Source: Roseovarius mucosus DSM 17069 (GTDB taxonomy: Bacteria > Pseudomonadota > Alphaproteobacteria > Rhodobacterales > Rhodobacteraceae). Taken from it: a stretch of DNA of 40,398 bases. This document shows positions 32,187 to 40,398 of the stretch, in pieces. The position numbers were made by a program, and so were the translations under genes. The stretch lies in contig NZ_KN293978.2 in NCBI RefSeq assembly GCF_000768555.3, positions 368,504-408,901 of the forward strand, in the 5' to 3' direction. Every line of letters begins with the position of its first letter. Position 1 is the stretch's first letter. A model generated the notes under the pieces. It did not search any database. It was not told the origin of the DNA and saw nothing but the letters and a program-made list of their open reading frames with translations.

Positions 32187-33067
32187 TTCGCTGCCTCCCC
32201 GTCGCCCATCGTCTGCAACACGTCGAAGGCGGATTGATAGACGTCGGTCACGAAGTCCATCACCGCATCAGGGGTCAGCGACTGGATGTTGACACCTGCG
32301 GCGTTGATCGCGTCGCTGACACCACGCTGGATGAAATCACGCAGTTGCGCCTGAACCCTCTCGGCCGCGCGCGGATCAGCGGGCAAGGTCACGACCTTTG
32401 TGCCGATGTCGTTGCAGATGCGGGCCTCGATCGCATGGGTGGCGTATAGCTCGAAGACAGTCTGAATCTGGCCCGGCGTGAGCGCGTCAATGTCGGTGAT
32501 GCCCGCGCCAGCGAGGTCGGCGATCGTCTCTACGAAGGCGTCTCGTGCGATGCCCTCATCGATCGACCCGCCTTCGGGGCAAATATAGTCGGCGAGGCCG
32601 GCGAACACTTCCTCGATCGGCCGCCCGGCGAGGCTTTCCAGATTAAGCGTTCGCAGCGCTTTGCGAACGCCATTGGCGCTAGCGTCGTTGAGGAACCGGA
32701 CGAGCCCGGCGCCGGCGCCGCGCGATGAGCCCATACGCTGCGCAGCCTGGCGCGAACCGCCTGCCGATTTGGACACATATTGCGAGACCGCGCGACCGAG
32801 GCTCCGATGGTCGCTGCCACCCGAGCTTACGAAGCGCGTGAAATTGTTTCGCGCCGACGTGAACCGATCCGATGCACCTGCTGGCGCGGTGGGCCGAGGC
32901 GCTGGTGCCGGAGGAACTGCCGGGGGTGTTCCATCAGGTGACGAGGGTAGCGGCCCGTCGCCATCCCCCGCGCCCGAGCCGGACCCGCCGTCGCCGTCGC
33001 CCTGCAACCAACTCGGAATGAGCGGCGTGCCTCCGCCCGCACCCCCATAGGCGTTCGAGGTGCCCAT
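32183..33067 (-). CDS. qatB: QatB, small component of the Qat defence system
   Basis: 294 residues. The N-terminus MGTSNAYGGAGGGTPLIPSW is the recognisable QatB leader. Residues 22-65 are a low-complexity Gly/Asp/Pro/Ala linker, after which 68-130 are basic and 135-285 helical. The N-terminal glycine-rich segment could be the part modified by the QueC-like partner, but this is speculation. The ATG shares one base with the qatA stop (TGATG), which excludes the longer frame up to 33226. No enzyme motif is present. Confidence 0.82.
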   Translation of the reverse strand: MGTSNAYGGAGGGTPLIPSWLQGDGDGGSGSGAGDGDGPLPSSPDGTPPAVPPAPAPRPTAPAGASDRFTSARNNFTRFVSSGGSDHRSLGRAVSQYVSKSAGGSRQAAQRMGSSRGAGAGLVRFLNDASANGVRKALRTLNLESLAGRPIEEVFAGLADYICPEGGSIDEGIARDAFVETIADLAGAGITDIDALTPGQIQTVFELYATHAIEARICNDIGTKVVTLPADPRAAERVQAQLRDFIQRGVSDAINAAGVNIQSLTPDAVMDFVTDVYQSAFDVLQTMGDGEAAK

Positions 33068-35025
33068 CAGCGCCCACCCTTCCGCGTGCGGAGCGCGGCG
33101 CTCGCCGTCGGCTTCAAGAAGGACGAACCGGAGGTTGACCATCCCTGGAGTAGCTTCTCGAAGCGCACCACGGCGTCGGAATCCTTGACGACGCCCTCCC
33201 AACCCGACGCGGGCCACGGCCCGCACCGATCGGCCGGTAAGGCTTCTAGCAGGTCGAGAAGATTGGCTTGAAGTGTCGGGTGCGCGCGAACCAGCACGGC
33301 GAGGCCATCTATGCCGGGAGGCGCCGTATCGAAGGCATCGCCTCCCATGACGCGCCCGCGCAGCTCTTCGAAGACCTGAGCGGCTTCAGCCGGAACGAGC
33401 TGCTTGAGTTCACCTTCGAACGCCTGAACGGCTAGTTTTGGGCCGAGCAATTTTTCGACCACCGCGGCGAGGCGCCCGAGGACCGATGCCGCGCCGAAAT
33501 AATCCTTCCGATCCTTGGTCACGAACAGATAGGGACGCAGGTCGACCTCGGCCAAGGCCGGAGACAATCGCGCCCAGGCCCGTATCGCGTCGGCCGCCTT
33601 CCATTCAGTCAGGATGGCGCTGTCCTTGAAGTCCAGCAAAGCAGTCGGCTTGGTGTCATCGGTGGAACGAATCTTCGACCCTGACCGCTTCGCTTTGCGA
33701 ACTGGCTTCTCCTCCGACGCGGTGGCTTCGAGCGCCGCCAAATCTGCACAGCGCCCGTCCGGATCGCGAGCGGCGGCACTGGCGATCTGGTCGAACAATC
33801 TGGAGAGGAATCGCTCGGCAAGCATAAGCTTCGCCAGAACGGGCAACTTGACCTCCTCCCCGAAGCCGCGAGCGAGCGCAGTCTGATGGCGCAGCAGTAG
33901 GGTGTTTAGGAAGCGTTTGATCTGCCGCGGATTTCCCTGAGTGCCGCTGGCCAGGATCGGACCGATCTGATCGCTCAGGGTGAGCGCGTTCTGGACCTTG
34001 CCGGCTTTCTCCCTCAAGGCGGTCTTGACTGTCTGCGCATCGAGCCCGGCCGTCTGCCAAGGTCGTTTCAGCAATTCACGCGCGACGGTGATGAGCGCCG
34101 AGTAAGCGGAATCGTCCTCCCCCAGCTCGGAGCCAATGAGCAACAGCGTGACATAGATACGGGTTTCGGTCTCTCCCAAAGCTGGGATGCGAAATGGTAT
34201 CTGGATCAGCTTTTCGAGATAGTTCCGCGCGTAGTCACGAGGACCGGTCGTATCCGGTAGCTCGGGAAAATGCTTGCGCACCGAATATTCGATCATCGCC
34301 TCGTCGGCCGCGACGATGAACGCGGTGCGATCGGTAAAGACGAACAGCCGGACGGCTTCGAGGGTTTCAATCGCGGTGTCCGGCAGGCAGCGGTCGAGAT
34401 CGTCAATGAGGACGATTAGTTGTGTGACGCCCGCCTGCTTGAGCAGGTCGTCAAAAGCCTTGCGGAACGCCTCGATCTCTTCGGGGACGTTCTTCGACTC
34501 TCCTTGTTCCAGGAGACCCTGCACACCGTCGATGGCCTTGTCGCAATTCTCCTGCGTGGCGAGTTTCGAGGGATCAGAGAAGATTCCCTTCAAGGTGCCA
34601 ACCACCGCGCCGACCTGATCGGCTGTGGGGATGCCAGTGAATGAGGTTAAAGCGAGACCGCCTCCGTGCCGCGCGATCTTGAGCCAGTTGATCCGCTTGA
34701 AGATGTCCTTTACGGCTAGGCCGGCCTGAGTGAGCAGGGGACGCTTCTCGATAAGGCCGGTGACGATACCCTCGATCAGCGCGATCTTGGCATCTTCAAA
34801 ACCCTGGAAGCGCCAGCCGTTGAATTTGATGCAGAGCGCGTCCTCATCAGAACTGAGGCCGTTTTCGATCATCTCCAGGATGCTTGATTTGCCGGCGCCC
34901 CAATCGCCATGAACTCCGATCGTCAAGGCGCGCTCGGGCTTTTCGCGCAGCAACTCGATGATGGTCTTGGCGATAGCCTCGTTGTTGAGGAGATCAACCT
35001 TTGTCTCATTGTCCGTTAGAATCAC
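33067..35025 (-). CDS. qatA: QatA, KAP-family P-loop NTPase
   Basis: 652 residues from a GTG start with GGAGG just upstream. Walker A is HGDWGAGKSS (39-48), and Walker B is LIVLIDDLDRCLPD (203-216), the KAP signature. Between them is a hydrophobic stretch at about 121-150 (GGGLALTSFTG...) typical of the membrane-touching insertion in KAP ATPases. QatA is the ATPase of the QatABCD system and probably the sensor or motor. It starts 30 bases after the herA stop, so it may be transcribed with SIR2-HerA. Residues 400-640 are a helical C-terminal region without recognised motifs. Confidence 0.88.
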   Translation of the reverse strand: MILTDNETKVDLLNNEAIAKTIIELLREKPERALTIGVHGDWGAGKSSILEMIENGLSSDEDALCIKFNGWRFQGFEDAKIALIEGIVTGLIEKRPLLTQAGLAVKDIFKRINWLKIARHGGGLALTSFTGIPTADQVGAVVGTLKGIFSDPSKLATQENCDKAIDGVQGLLEQGESKNVPEEIEAFRKAFDDLLKQAGVTQLIVLIDDLDRCLPDTAIETLEAVRLFVFTDRTAFIVAADEAMIEYSVRKHFPELPDTTGPRDYARNYLEKLIQIPFRIPALGETETRIYVTLLLIGSELGEDDSAYSALITVARELLKRPWQTAGLDAQTVKTALREKAGKVQNALTLSDQIGPILASGTQGNPRQIKRFLNTLLLRHQTALARGFGEEVKLPVLAKLMLAERFLSRLFDQIASAAARDPDGRCADLAALEATASEEKPVRKAKRSGSKIRSTDDTKPTALLDFKDSAILTEWKAADAIRAWARLSPALAEVDLRPYLFVTKDRKDYFGAASVLGRLAAVVEKLLGPKLAVQAFEGELKQLVPAEAAQVFEELRGRVMGGDAFDTAPPGIDGLAVLVRAHPTLQANLLDLLEALPADRCGPWPASGWEGVVKDSDAVVRFEKLLQGWSTSGSSFLKPTASAALRTRKGGR

Positions 35026-35055
35026 TGTGCCTCCCCCATTTGCTCCCGGCGAGCT

Positions 35056-36807
35056 TCAGCCGCCGTTGCGCGATTGACCACGCAAGCATTCGATTGCCGA
35101 TGCAATGGCTGCATCGTCCGGTTTGGCCGATCCCCATTCCTTCCAAAAATCTCGCGTGGCGCTATCCGGCGCCACCTTGGGCATGTCGAGCTTGATCCGC
35201 GTCGGAAGCAGGACTGCATCGCCCAACAACAGCGCCTCACCCGTATCGAGCAATGGCAAGATACTTGTCAGCCCCGCCAACGAGTCCGGCATCAGGCGTT
35301 TGATGACGCCCTGATCGGTTTCGTTCGTCAGACGCAATGCAAGAAAATTATTGCACTGGCTGAGTATCGTCCGGCTGACATCCGACGGGCGCTGGCTCAC
35401 GACGAGCAGCGAGAAGCCATATTTTCGGCCTTCCTTGGCGATCCGTTCGAACGATCCGAGGGCCTGGCGCTGAACCACATCGGCGTCATCGCGAACCGGA
35501 AGATAGAGATGCGCCTCGTCACACAGCAGCGTAACAGGCGTCCGGGCCTTCCCGTTCATCCAGAACTGAACATCGTAGAGCAGTCTGGCCAATGTCCCGG
35601 TCACCACGGGAAGCACATCGGCCGGCACTTCCGAGAAGTCGATAACCTTGATCCCCGTGTTGTCGCCAGATTGCAGCAACTTAAGCACCTGCGCTGCAAG
35701 CCAGTCGTATTTCATCGCAGCGGGTGGAGGTGCGAACATGAAGCCGTAGCGACGATCATCCAACTTCGCTTCGAGGCGAGACAGAAAGCGTGTCAGCTTG
35801 TCTTCCCATTCGCCCTTTATCGGTCCGGATTTACCCACCCCCTTTGTCGTATTGTCTCTGTTCAGTAGTCCTACCAACTCCTTCACATCGTAAGGTATCG
35901 GTGAATCGACAGTGTACGTTTTCTTGATGTCCGCCTTACCCTCGGCATCGAGCGTCTGCCCCTTTAGAGAGCGGACATGCAATGTGAACCGTGATGCTTG
36001 ATTGGGCGCGTTCTGGTCGCTGCGATCAAGGATCATCGACAGCATTTCATCGCGATTGAGCAGCCAATATGGCAGGAACAACGTGTCATCACCCGGATTC
36101 TCTAGGTCGCCGGGGCCAGCGATGCGGAAGCGCGTAGCAAATCCTCCGTTCGACTTATTCGCCAAGGGGGCGTATTCACCGTGCATGTCGAATACGATGA
36201 TGTTCGGAAACTTCAGCTTGGCAGCTCGTTCGAGTATCAGCGCAACCGCCCAGCTTTTGCCTGATCCGGTGCTTCCGAGGATCGCTGCGTGTCGTTGAAA
36301 GAATTTGTCGCCACTGGCGATTGCGTCGGCCGTCCGATCTGCGACGAAAGTGCCCAACTTGAGTCTTTCATCGGCAGAGAAGCCCGCGCCCAAGATGCCC
36401 ATGAAGCGCTGAAGGTTTCCGCCTTCGATGACGAAGCAGTCTCGGTCAATCTGCGGAAAACTATCGGCGCCGCGTTTGAAGGTATTCCGCCGATCACCCT
36501 CCACCGTCCTGAATGTGCCGATCAATACACCCTGGATCAAATCGGTTGGCACAGTTGCCAAAAGCGCGCCATCGGCATCTTCATCGTCCGGGCTGGGTAA
36601 TTCCTCCCTGATGTTGCGGGTAACGCGCTCGGTCATAGCGATAAGATATTCTCGCTCCGTCGCGCCGCGAATGGCAACAAGCTGTCCGATACCGATCCGC
36701 GTGAGAAGAACAGAGTTGGTCACGTCGATCGCGACACGGCTCGTATCGACCGATGCGACGCGGCCGATATTGTCGTCTTCGGAAAATTGGAGAGCGGCTT
36801 CAGTCAT
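35056..36807 (-). CDS. HerA-type ATPase of a SIR2-HerA defence system
   Basis: 583 residues of the HerA/FtsK-type hexameric ATPases (DUF87). ILGSTGSGKSWAVALI (176-191) is Walker A, VTLLCDEAHLYLP (425-437) is Walker B (Asp430, Glu431) and VVSQRPSDVSRTI (469-481) holds the sensor and a likely arginine finger. Residues 1-165 form the HerA-like N-terminal barrel region. The protein forms rings that associate with the SIR2 partner. In known SIR2-HerA systems the complex depletes NAD+ and/or cleaves DNA upon phage infection. It overlaps the SIR2 gene by four bases (ATGA). Confidence 0.88.
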   Translation of the reverse strand: MTEAALQFSEDDNIGRVASVDTSRVAIDVTNSVLLTRIGIGQLVAIRGATEREYLIAMTERVTRNIREELPSPDDEDADGALLATVPTDLIQGVLIGTFRTVEGDRRNTFKRGADSFPQIDRDCFVIEGGNLQRFMGILGAGFSADERLKLGTFVADRTADAIASGDKFFQRHAAILGSTGSGKSWAVALILERAAKLKFPNIIVFDMHGEYAPLANKSNGGFATRFRIAGPGDLENPGDDTLFLPYWLLNRDEMLSMILDRSDQNAPNQASRFTLHVRSLKGQTLDAEGKADIKKTYTVDSPIPYDVKELVGLLNRDNTTKGVGKSGPIKGEWEDKLTRFLSRLEAKLDDRRYGFMFAPPPAAMKYDWLAAQVLKLLQSGDNTGIKVIDFSEVPADVLPVVTGTLARLLYDVQFWMNGKARTPVTLLCDEAHLYLPVRDDADVVQRQALGSFERIAKEGRKYGFSLLVVSQRPSDVSRTILSQCNNFLALRLTNETDQGVIKRLMPDSLAGLTSILPLLDTGEALLLGDAVLLPTRIKLDMPKVAPDSATRDFWKEWGSAKPDDAAIASAIECLRGQSRNGG

Positions 36808-37841
36808 GGTTCAAGCACCTCGGCAACGAATGAGCCTAGATCCCACAGATCCAGGCCGGGAAAGAAAGTCTCGACGCCGGCGACAAAAACACCGGAGCCG
36901 GAAGCGCCACCTTGTTCGGTACGCTGAATCGCGATGACATTGCTGCACTCGTGGACGAGCTTTACCGCGTTATCCGAAAGCCCATAAGTCAACAGGAGTG
37001 TGGGCACGCCACTGCGAATGCGAGGCGTGAGGTGCGTTTCCAGATGATCGTCGTTGAAGCCATAGCCGATCACGAGAAACCGACTGGCACGGTCTATCGC
37101 TGAATTTGCCCGTTCTCGATGACGATCAAACGGGCTTTCGTAGCCGTTACGGAACTTGTTCAACCCGGGCGTGATAATGAGCCGCGGTAGATCGAGGTCG
37201 CCGGAATAGCGGACGGGCTTCCCTTCCCGGTGATACCAATCGAGACTGCCGTGCGGTTTGAAGATATTGGCGCGGGGACGGTAGCGATACTGCACTCGCC
37301 CACCCTTAAGGGTTACTTCCCGGCAGAAGCTAAGGCGGCTTTCCTGCTCGTTCAACTCTCCGGCAAATTGGCCGACAAACAATGTATCAACGCCGAGACA
37401 TGCTTCCTCTACGGCAACCTCAAGTAAACGATCATAGTTCGTCGTAACGACAGGAAGCCCGGTGGAAGGTTTCAACAACTGCTTAACGAGCCGGGTGAAG
37501 CGCAAGGTCCGTGTCCGCGAAAATACCTCGGCAACGATTTGGCGCTCCCGCATAGCAATTAGTTCGGCCGTGCGCGCGACGATCGCTAATTCCAGTCCCG
37601 GTGTCGGAGGCGTCTCCAGAAGAGCCGCTTCGAGACCCTTTGCCGGCAAGTGCGGTGAAATCGCGTTCCACCGATCGACATCCGCCGCCGCCAAGTCGGT
37701 TGTCACTGTTGCATCAAGGTGGGTCGCCAACTCGACCATGCCCGGAAGTCCTTCAGCGCATGACAGACCAGAGCCAACGATCGTCACCAGCCCGTCTGTC
37801 AGATGCTGTTGCAGCAGCAGTTTAAGTTCGTGGATATCCAA
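36804..37841 (-). CDS. SIR2-domain NAD-consuming effector of a SIR2-HerA system
   Basis: 345 residues from a TTG start; an in-frame stop lies shortly upstream, and GGTGAG stands nine bases before the TTG. SIR2 motifs in order are VGSGLSCAEG (22-31, NAD loop), VVTTNYDRLL (131-140, the TQN-D equivalent with Asn135 and Asp137), FKPHGSLDW (194-202, catalytic His197) and VIGYGFNDDH (257-266). These are the features of SIR2-like NADase effectors in bacterial immunity; no zinc-binding module is obvious. It is the first gene of the minus-strand defence run. NAD+ hydrolysis on infection, leading to growth arrest, is the likely action. Confidence 0.87.
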   Translation of the reverse strand: MDIHELKLLLQQHLTDGLVTIVGSGLSCAEGLPGMVELATHLDATVTTDLAAADVDRWNAISPHLPAKGLEAALLETPPTPGLELAIVARTAELIAMRERQIVAEVFSRTRTLRFTRLVKQLLKPSTGLPVVTTNYDRLLEVAVEEACLGVDTLFVGQFAGELNEQESRLSFCREVTLKGGRVQYRYRPRANIFKPHGSLDWYHREGKPVRYSGDLDLPRLIITPGLNKFRNGYESPFDRHRERANSAIDRASRFLVIGYGFNDDHLETHLTPRIRSGVPTLLLTYGLSDNAVKLVHECSNVIAIQRTEQGGASGSGVFVAGVETFFPGLDLWDLGSFVAEVLEP

Positions 37842-38042
37842 GCGTTTCTTCTCACCAGCTTCTCAGAGGACCGATTCGGCCAATATGTCTGAAGTTCAAA
37901 TGCCAATCGATACCGAATATATCTCTGCAACATAACAAGAATGGCGATCAGGATGACAGGGCTTTCGGCCATTCGGTTTCTCATATCCTGATCCAGTCCA
38001 TGTGCCCGGCCGCCGCTTCGCGTCTTACCGGGCCGGTGGCTT

Positions 38043-38057
38043 GGGGGCGCTGCCCCC
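38043..38057. other. Perfect GC hairpin in the ParB-like leader
   Basis: GGGGGC and GCCCCC pair perfectly around GCT. It is strong enough to act as a rho-independent hairpin but has no T-tract, so it could be a transcript-stabilising or protein-binding structure. Confidence 0.4.
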
Positions 38058-38217
38058 TGGCGCGGCACAAGGGCGGCCGGGCGGTATCCCCAGCCTTCCG
38101 TGCGGATGCGTGCTCTCGCACCTTCGTCATGACTTCGATCCGCTTGTGCAGGCCGGGTGATCCCCCTCCACCCATCCGCCCTTGCACCTTGCACCCCCCG
38201 GTCTCGCCGACGGGCAG

Positions 38218-38245
38218 GGTTGCAGCGCAGCGCTGCGCTCCAACC
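38218..38245. promoter_or_regulatory. 28-bp palindrome upstream of the ParB-like gene (operator or partition-site candidate)
   Basis: A perfect 16-bp palindrome AGCGCAGCGCTGCGCT (38224-38239) is extended on both sides to GGTTG...CAACC with one mismatched pair. It ends 22 bases before the ATG at 38268. A symmetric site directly before a gene for a ParB-type DNA-binding protein may be its autoregulatory operator or a parS-like site. The symmetry is seen; the role is inferred. Confidence 0.5.
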
Positions 38246-38267
38246 CAAGCCCATGAAAGGAAAGACC

Positions 38268-40373
38268 ATGACGACGAAGACACAGACCCCCACCGTTCCC
38301 GAGCATGGCGAAACGGTTTTCATCCCGCTCAACAAGCTCAAGAAGCACCCGCAGAACGCCCGCAAGACCCCGCACAGCGAGGCGTCCATTGAGGCGAAGG
38401 CGGCGAGCATCGCGGCCAAGGGCATCCTGCAAAATCTGGTGGTGGAGCCGGAACTTGACGCGGAGGGCGAGCCAACCGGCTGCTATCTCGTCAGCGTCGG
38501 AGAAGGCCGCAGGCTGGCGCAGTTGCTGCGCGCCAAGCGCAAGGAGATCAAGCGGACCGAGCCGATCCGCTGCGTCATCGACACGGCGAACGATCCCGCC
38601 GAGATCAGCCTTGACGAGAACGTGACCCGCGAAGACCTGCACCCCGCCGACCAGTTCGAGCGCTTCCGCGAGCTTGCGGAAACGCGCGGATGGGGCGCGG
38701 AGGAAATCGCCGCCCGCTTCGGCGTCACCGCTCATGTGGTGAAGCAGCGGCTTCGCCTTGGCGCGGTCAGCCCCAAGCTGATGCAGGTCTATCGCGACGG
38801 CGATCTGACATTGGATCAGTTGATGGCTTTCGCCATCACCGAGGACCATGCCCGGCAGGAACAGGTTTACGAAAACCTGTCCTATAACCGCGAGCCGTGG
38901 ACCATCCGCCGCGACCTGACCGCCAGCAACGTGGCGGCGACCGACCGGCGCGCGATCCTTGTCGGCGCGGAAGCCTATACGGAGGCAGGCGGCACCATCA
39001 TCCGCGACCTGTTCACCGAGGATCGCGGCGGCTTCTATGAGGACGCCGCGCTGCTGGACCGGCTTGTGCTGGAAAAGCTGGAAAGGATCGCCGCCGAGGT
39101 TCAGGAGGCCGAGGGGTGGAAATGGGTTTCGGCCCATATCGACTGGCCCCACGCCCACGGCCTGCGCCGCATCTATCCGCAGCCGGTGGAGCTTTCGGAG
39201 GAAGACGAAACCGCCCACGACGCCGCGCAGGAGGAACTTGAACGCCTGTCGGTGGAATGGGAGGACGCGGACGTAGACCTGCCGCCGGAAGTGGATCAGC
39301 GCTTCGCGGAACTTGAAGCCGAAATCGAGCGCATCGACGCCAAGCGCCATGCCTATGAGGCCGACGAGATCGCGCGCGGTGGCGTGTTCGTGGTTCTGAA
39401 CCATGACGGGGAAGCCCGGATCGAGCGCGGGTTCATCCGCCCCGAGGATGAGGCACCGGAGCCGGAGGACGACGAAAGCCCGGACGGCAGCGCCGTTATC
39501 GACGGGGTGCGCGTCAACGCCCATGGCGAAGTCATGGACGGTGGCGAACATGGCGGGGACGGCCATCCCGCTTGCGACCATGAGCCCGAGGACGAGGACG
39601 CGGAGGAAGACGGCAAGCCGCTGTCGGACTCGCTCATCCGCGACCTGACCGCGCATCGCACCCTTGCCCTGCGTCTCGCCCTTGGCGAGCAGCCGGACAT
39701 GGCGCTGATCGCCGTCGCCCATGCGCTCGCCGCGCAGACCTTCTATCGCGGCGGCGGGGATGCCCATTGCCTCGAAATCCGCCCGACGAGCGCCTATCTC
39801 GCCAGCCACGCGGACGGGATCGAGGACACGGCGACGGCGAAGGCATTGGAGGACCGTCATGCCGGATGGGCGGCGGACATGCCGCGCGACGTGGCGGACC
39901 TGTGGGGCTTCATCGCCGGGCTGGATCAGGCGAGCGTCATGGCGCTGTTCGCGCATTGCGTGTCGCTGACCGTCAATGCCGTCAAGCAGCCGTGGGAAAC
40001 CCACAAGCGCCATGCCCTCGCCACCGCCGACAGGCTGGCGACGGCGGTTGCGCTCGACATGACGGCGCACTGGACGCCCACGGTTCGCGCCTATCTCGGG
40101 CGCGTCACCAAGGCGCACATCCTCGCCGCCGTGCGCGATGCCCTTGGCGACGAGGCGGCGGAGCGGATCGCGGGTAAGAAGAAGCAGGAAATGGCGGAAG
40201 CAGCCGAGCAACTTCTGGCCGGAACCGGCTGGCTGCCGCCCGTGCTGCGCACCGAGCCGCCCGCATGGCTGGCCGACGAGCAGCCGCAGGTCCCCGCCAT
40301 GGCGGACGCCATGCCGGAAGCCGACAGCGCCGGGACCATGGAAGACGAGCCATTCGCCGTCGCGGCGGAATGA
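38268..40373 (+). CDS. Large ParB-like nuclease/partition-domain protein of a plasmid or conjugative element
   Basis: 701 residues from ATG 38268, preceded by AAAGGAAAG. Residues 15-110 are the ParB N-terminal domain (VFIPLNKLKKHPQNARKT; the box VSVGEGRRLAQLL at 76-88). ENVTREDLHPADQFERF (117-133) is the second ParB box, and 141-165 is a helix-turn-helix (GWGAEEIAARFGVTAHVVKQ). Residues about 335-440 are acidic and coiled, and the acidic stretch around 400-445 looks disordered. The size is more than twice that of chromosomal ParB. Such proteins are regularly found on alphaproteobacterial integrative conjugative elements and plasmids, so I take it as backbone of a mobile element. The exact role (partition, regulation or nuclease) is not known. 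Confidence 0.8.
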   Translation: MTTKTQTPTVPEHGETVFIPLNKLKKHPQNARKTPHSEASIEAKAASIAAKGILQNLVVEPELDAEGEPTGCYLVSVGEGRRLAQLLRAKRKEIKRTEPIRCVIDTANDPAEISLDENVTREDLHPADQFERFRELAETRGWGAEEIAARFGVTAHVVKQRLRLGAVSPKLMQVYRDGDLTLDQLMAFAITEDHARQEQVYENLSYNREPWTIRRDLTASNVAATDRRAILVGAEAYTEAGGTIIRDLFTEDRGGFYEDAALLDRLVLEKLERIAAEVQEAEGWKWVSAHIDWPHAHGLRRIYPQPVELSEEDETAHDAAQEELERLSVEWEDADVDLPPEVDQRFAELEAEIERIDAKRHAYEADEIARGGVFVVLNHDGEARIERGFIRPEDEAPEPEDDESPDGSAVIDGVRVNAHGEVMDGGEHGGDGHPACDHEPEDEDAEEDGKPLSDSLIRDLTAHRTLALRLALGEQPDMALIAVAHALAAQTFYRGGGDAHCLEIRPTSAYLASHADGIEDTATAKALEDRHAGWAADMPRDVADLWGFIAGLDQASVMALFAHCVSLTVNAVKQPWETHKRHALATADRLATAVALDMTAHWTPTVRAYLGRVTKAHILAAVRDALGDEAAERIAGKKKQEMAEAAEQLLAGTGWLPPVLRTEPPAWLADEQPQVPAMADAMPEADSAGTMEDEPFAVAAE

Positions 40374-40398
40374 TGACGAACCGGGGCCGCGCCAGCGG
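40373..40398 (+). CDS. Start of the next gene, cut by the window edge
   Basis: An ATG overlaps the ParB-like stop by one base (TGATG), and the first residues read MTNRGRAS. The coupling makes a real gene likely, but eight codons do not allow any identification. Confidence 0.4.

Larger units (their letters stand above)
37842..38267. other. Intergenic leader between the defence island and the ParB-like gene
   Basis: 426 bases with the upstream region of the SIR2 gene (AT-rich, about 37842-37960) and then a GC-rich leader. Within it are CCGGCC/GGCCGG (38006-38011 with 38031-38036), a perfect 6-bp hairpin GGGGGC-GCT-GCCCCC (38043-38057) and, just before the ParB-like gene, a 28-base palindrome listed separately. 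Long frames here are shadows. A promoter for the SIR2-HerA-Qat run should lie at about 37850-37950 but I cannot pin it. Confidence 0.5.

Noticed and set aside
33068..33226. Upstream extension of qatB
   Set aside because: It overlaps qatA, and the TGATG junction with the MGTS leader identifies the start at 33067.
38127..40211. A 694-codon minus-strand open frame under the ParB-like gene
   Set aside because: The plus strand encodes recognisable ParB boxes and has a good ribosome-binding site; the antisense product lacks family features.

Overview
ORGANISM. High GC, dense gene packing, extensive ATGA/TGATG stop-start overlaps and the gene content (RTX exoproteins, an ELM1-like family, a ceramide cluster of the Caulobacter type) suggest an alphaproteobacterium, most likely of the Rhodobacterales/roseobacter kind. 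This is inferred from family content; there is no rRNA or other marker gene in the window. LAYOUT. (1) 1-4160, minus strand: two adjacent RTX genes, one cut by the window edge and one encoding a clan GH-A-like glycosidase joined to calcium-binding repeats, both expected to leave by type I secretion. (2) 4.7-28.3 kb: about twenty genes that read as one envelope-lipid locus. Its core is a translationally coupled minus-strand operon (acyl-AMP/ACP ligase, NAD-dependent reductase, ACP, serine palmitoyltransferase-like enzyme) in the same order as the Caulobacter ceramide genes, followed by a metallophosphoesterase and an ABC exporter. Around it lie a bacterial ceramide synthase-like N-acyltransferase, an FA2H/Scs7-like hydroxylase, two LpxL-like acyltransferases, a lipid kinase, a Tam41-like cytidylyltransferase, a GT-A-type nucleotidyltransferase, three paralogous ELM1-like (probable GT-B) proteins, another glycosyltransferase, two paralogous sulfotransferases, a methyltransferase and an OafA-type O-acyltransferase with an SGNH domain. 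(3) 28.3-29.4 kb: a gene-poor, partly AT-rich junction with an inverted repeat. (4) 29.4-37.8 kb: an anti-phage defence island, with SIR2-HerA followed by QatA-QatB-QatC-QatD on the minus strand in tight succession, and a convergent ChaC/GGCT-like gene at its end. (5) 37.8-40.4 kb: a leader with strong palindromes and a large ParB-like protein of the kind found on alphaproteobacterial conjugative elements or plasmids, then the first codons of the next gene. HOW THE GENES MAY WORK TOGETHER. In the lipid locus the ligase would load a fatty acid on the dedicated ACP, the Spt-like enzyme would condense it with serine, the GNAT-like enzyme would N-acylate, and the reductase would give dihydroceramide. 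The hydroxylase, the LpxL-like enzymes, kinase, cytidylyltransferase, glycosyltransferases and sulfotransferases would then build a decorated, probably sulfated and glycosylated, ceramide lipid that the ABC protein moves across the membrane. The core pathway is established in Caulobacter; the decorated end product is my inference and, as far as I know, not described. The defence island appears to be cargo next to a mobile-element backbone, and SIR2-HerA and Qat may share one transcript.
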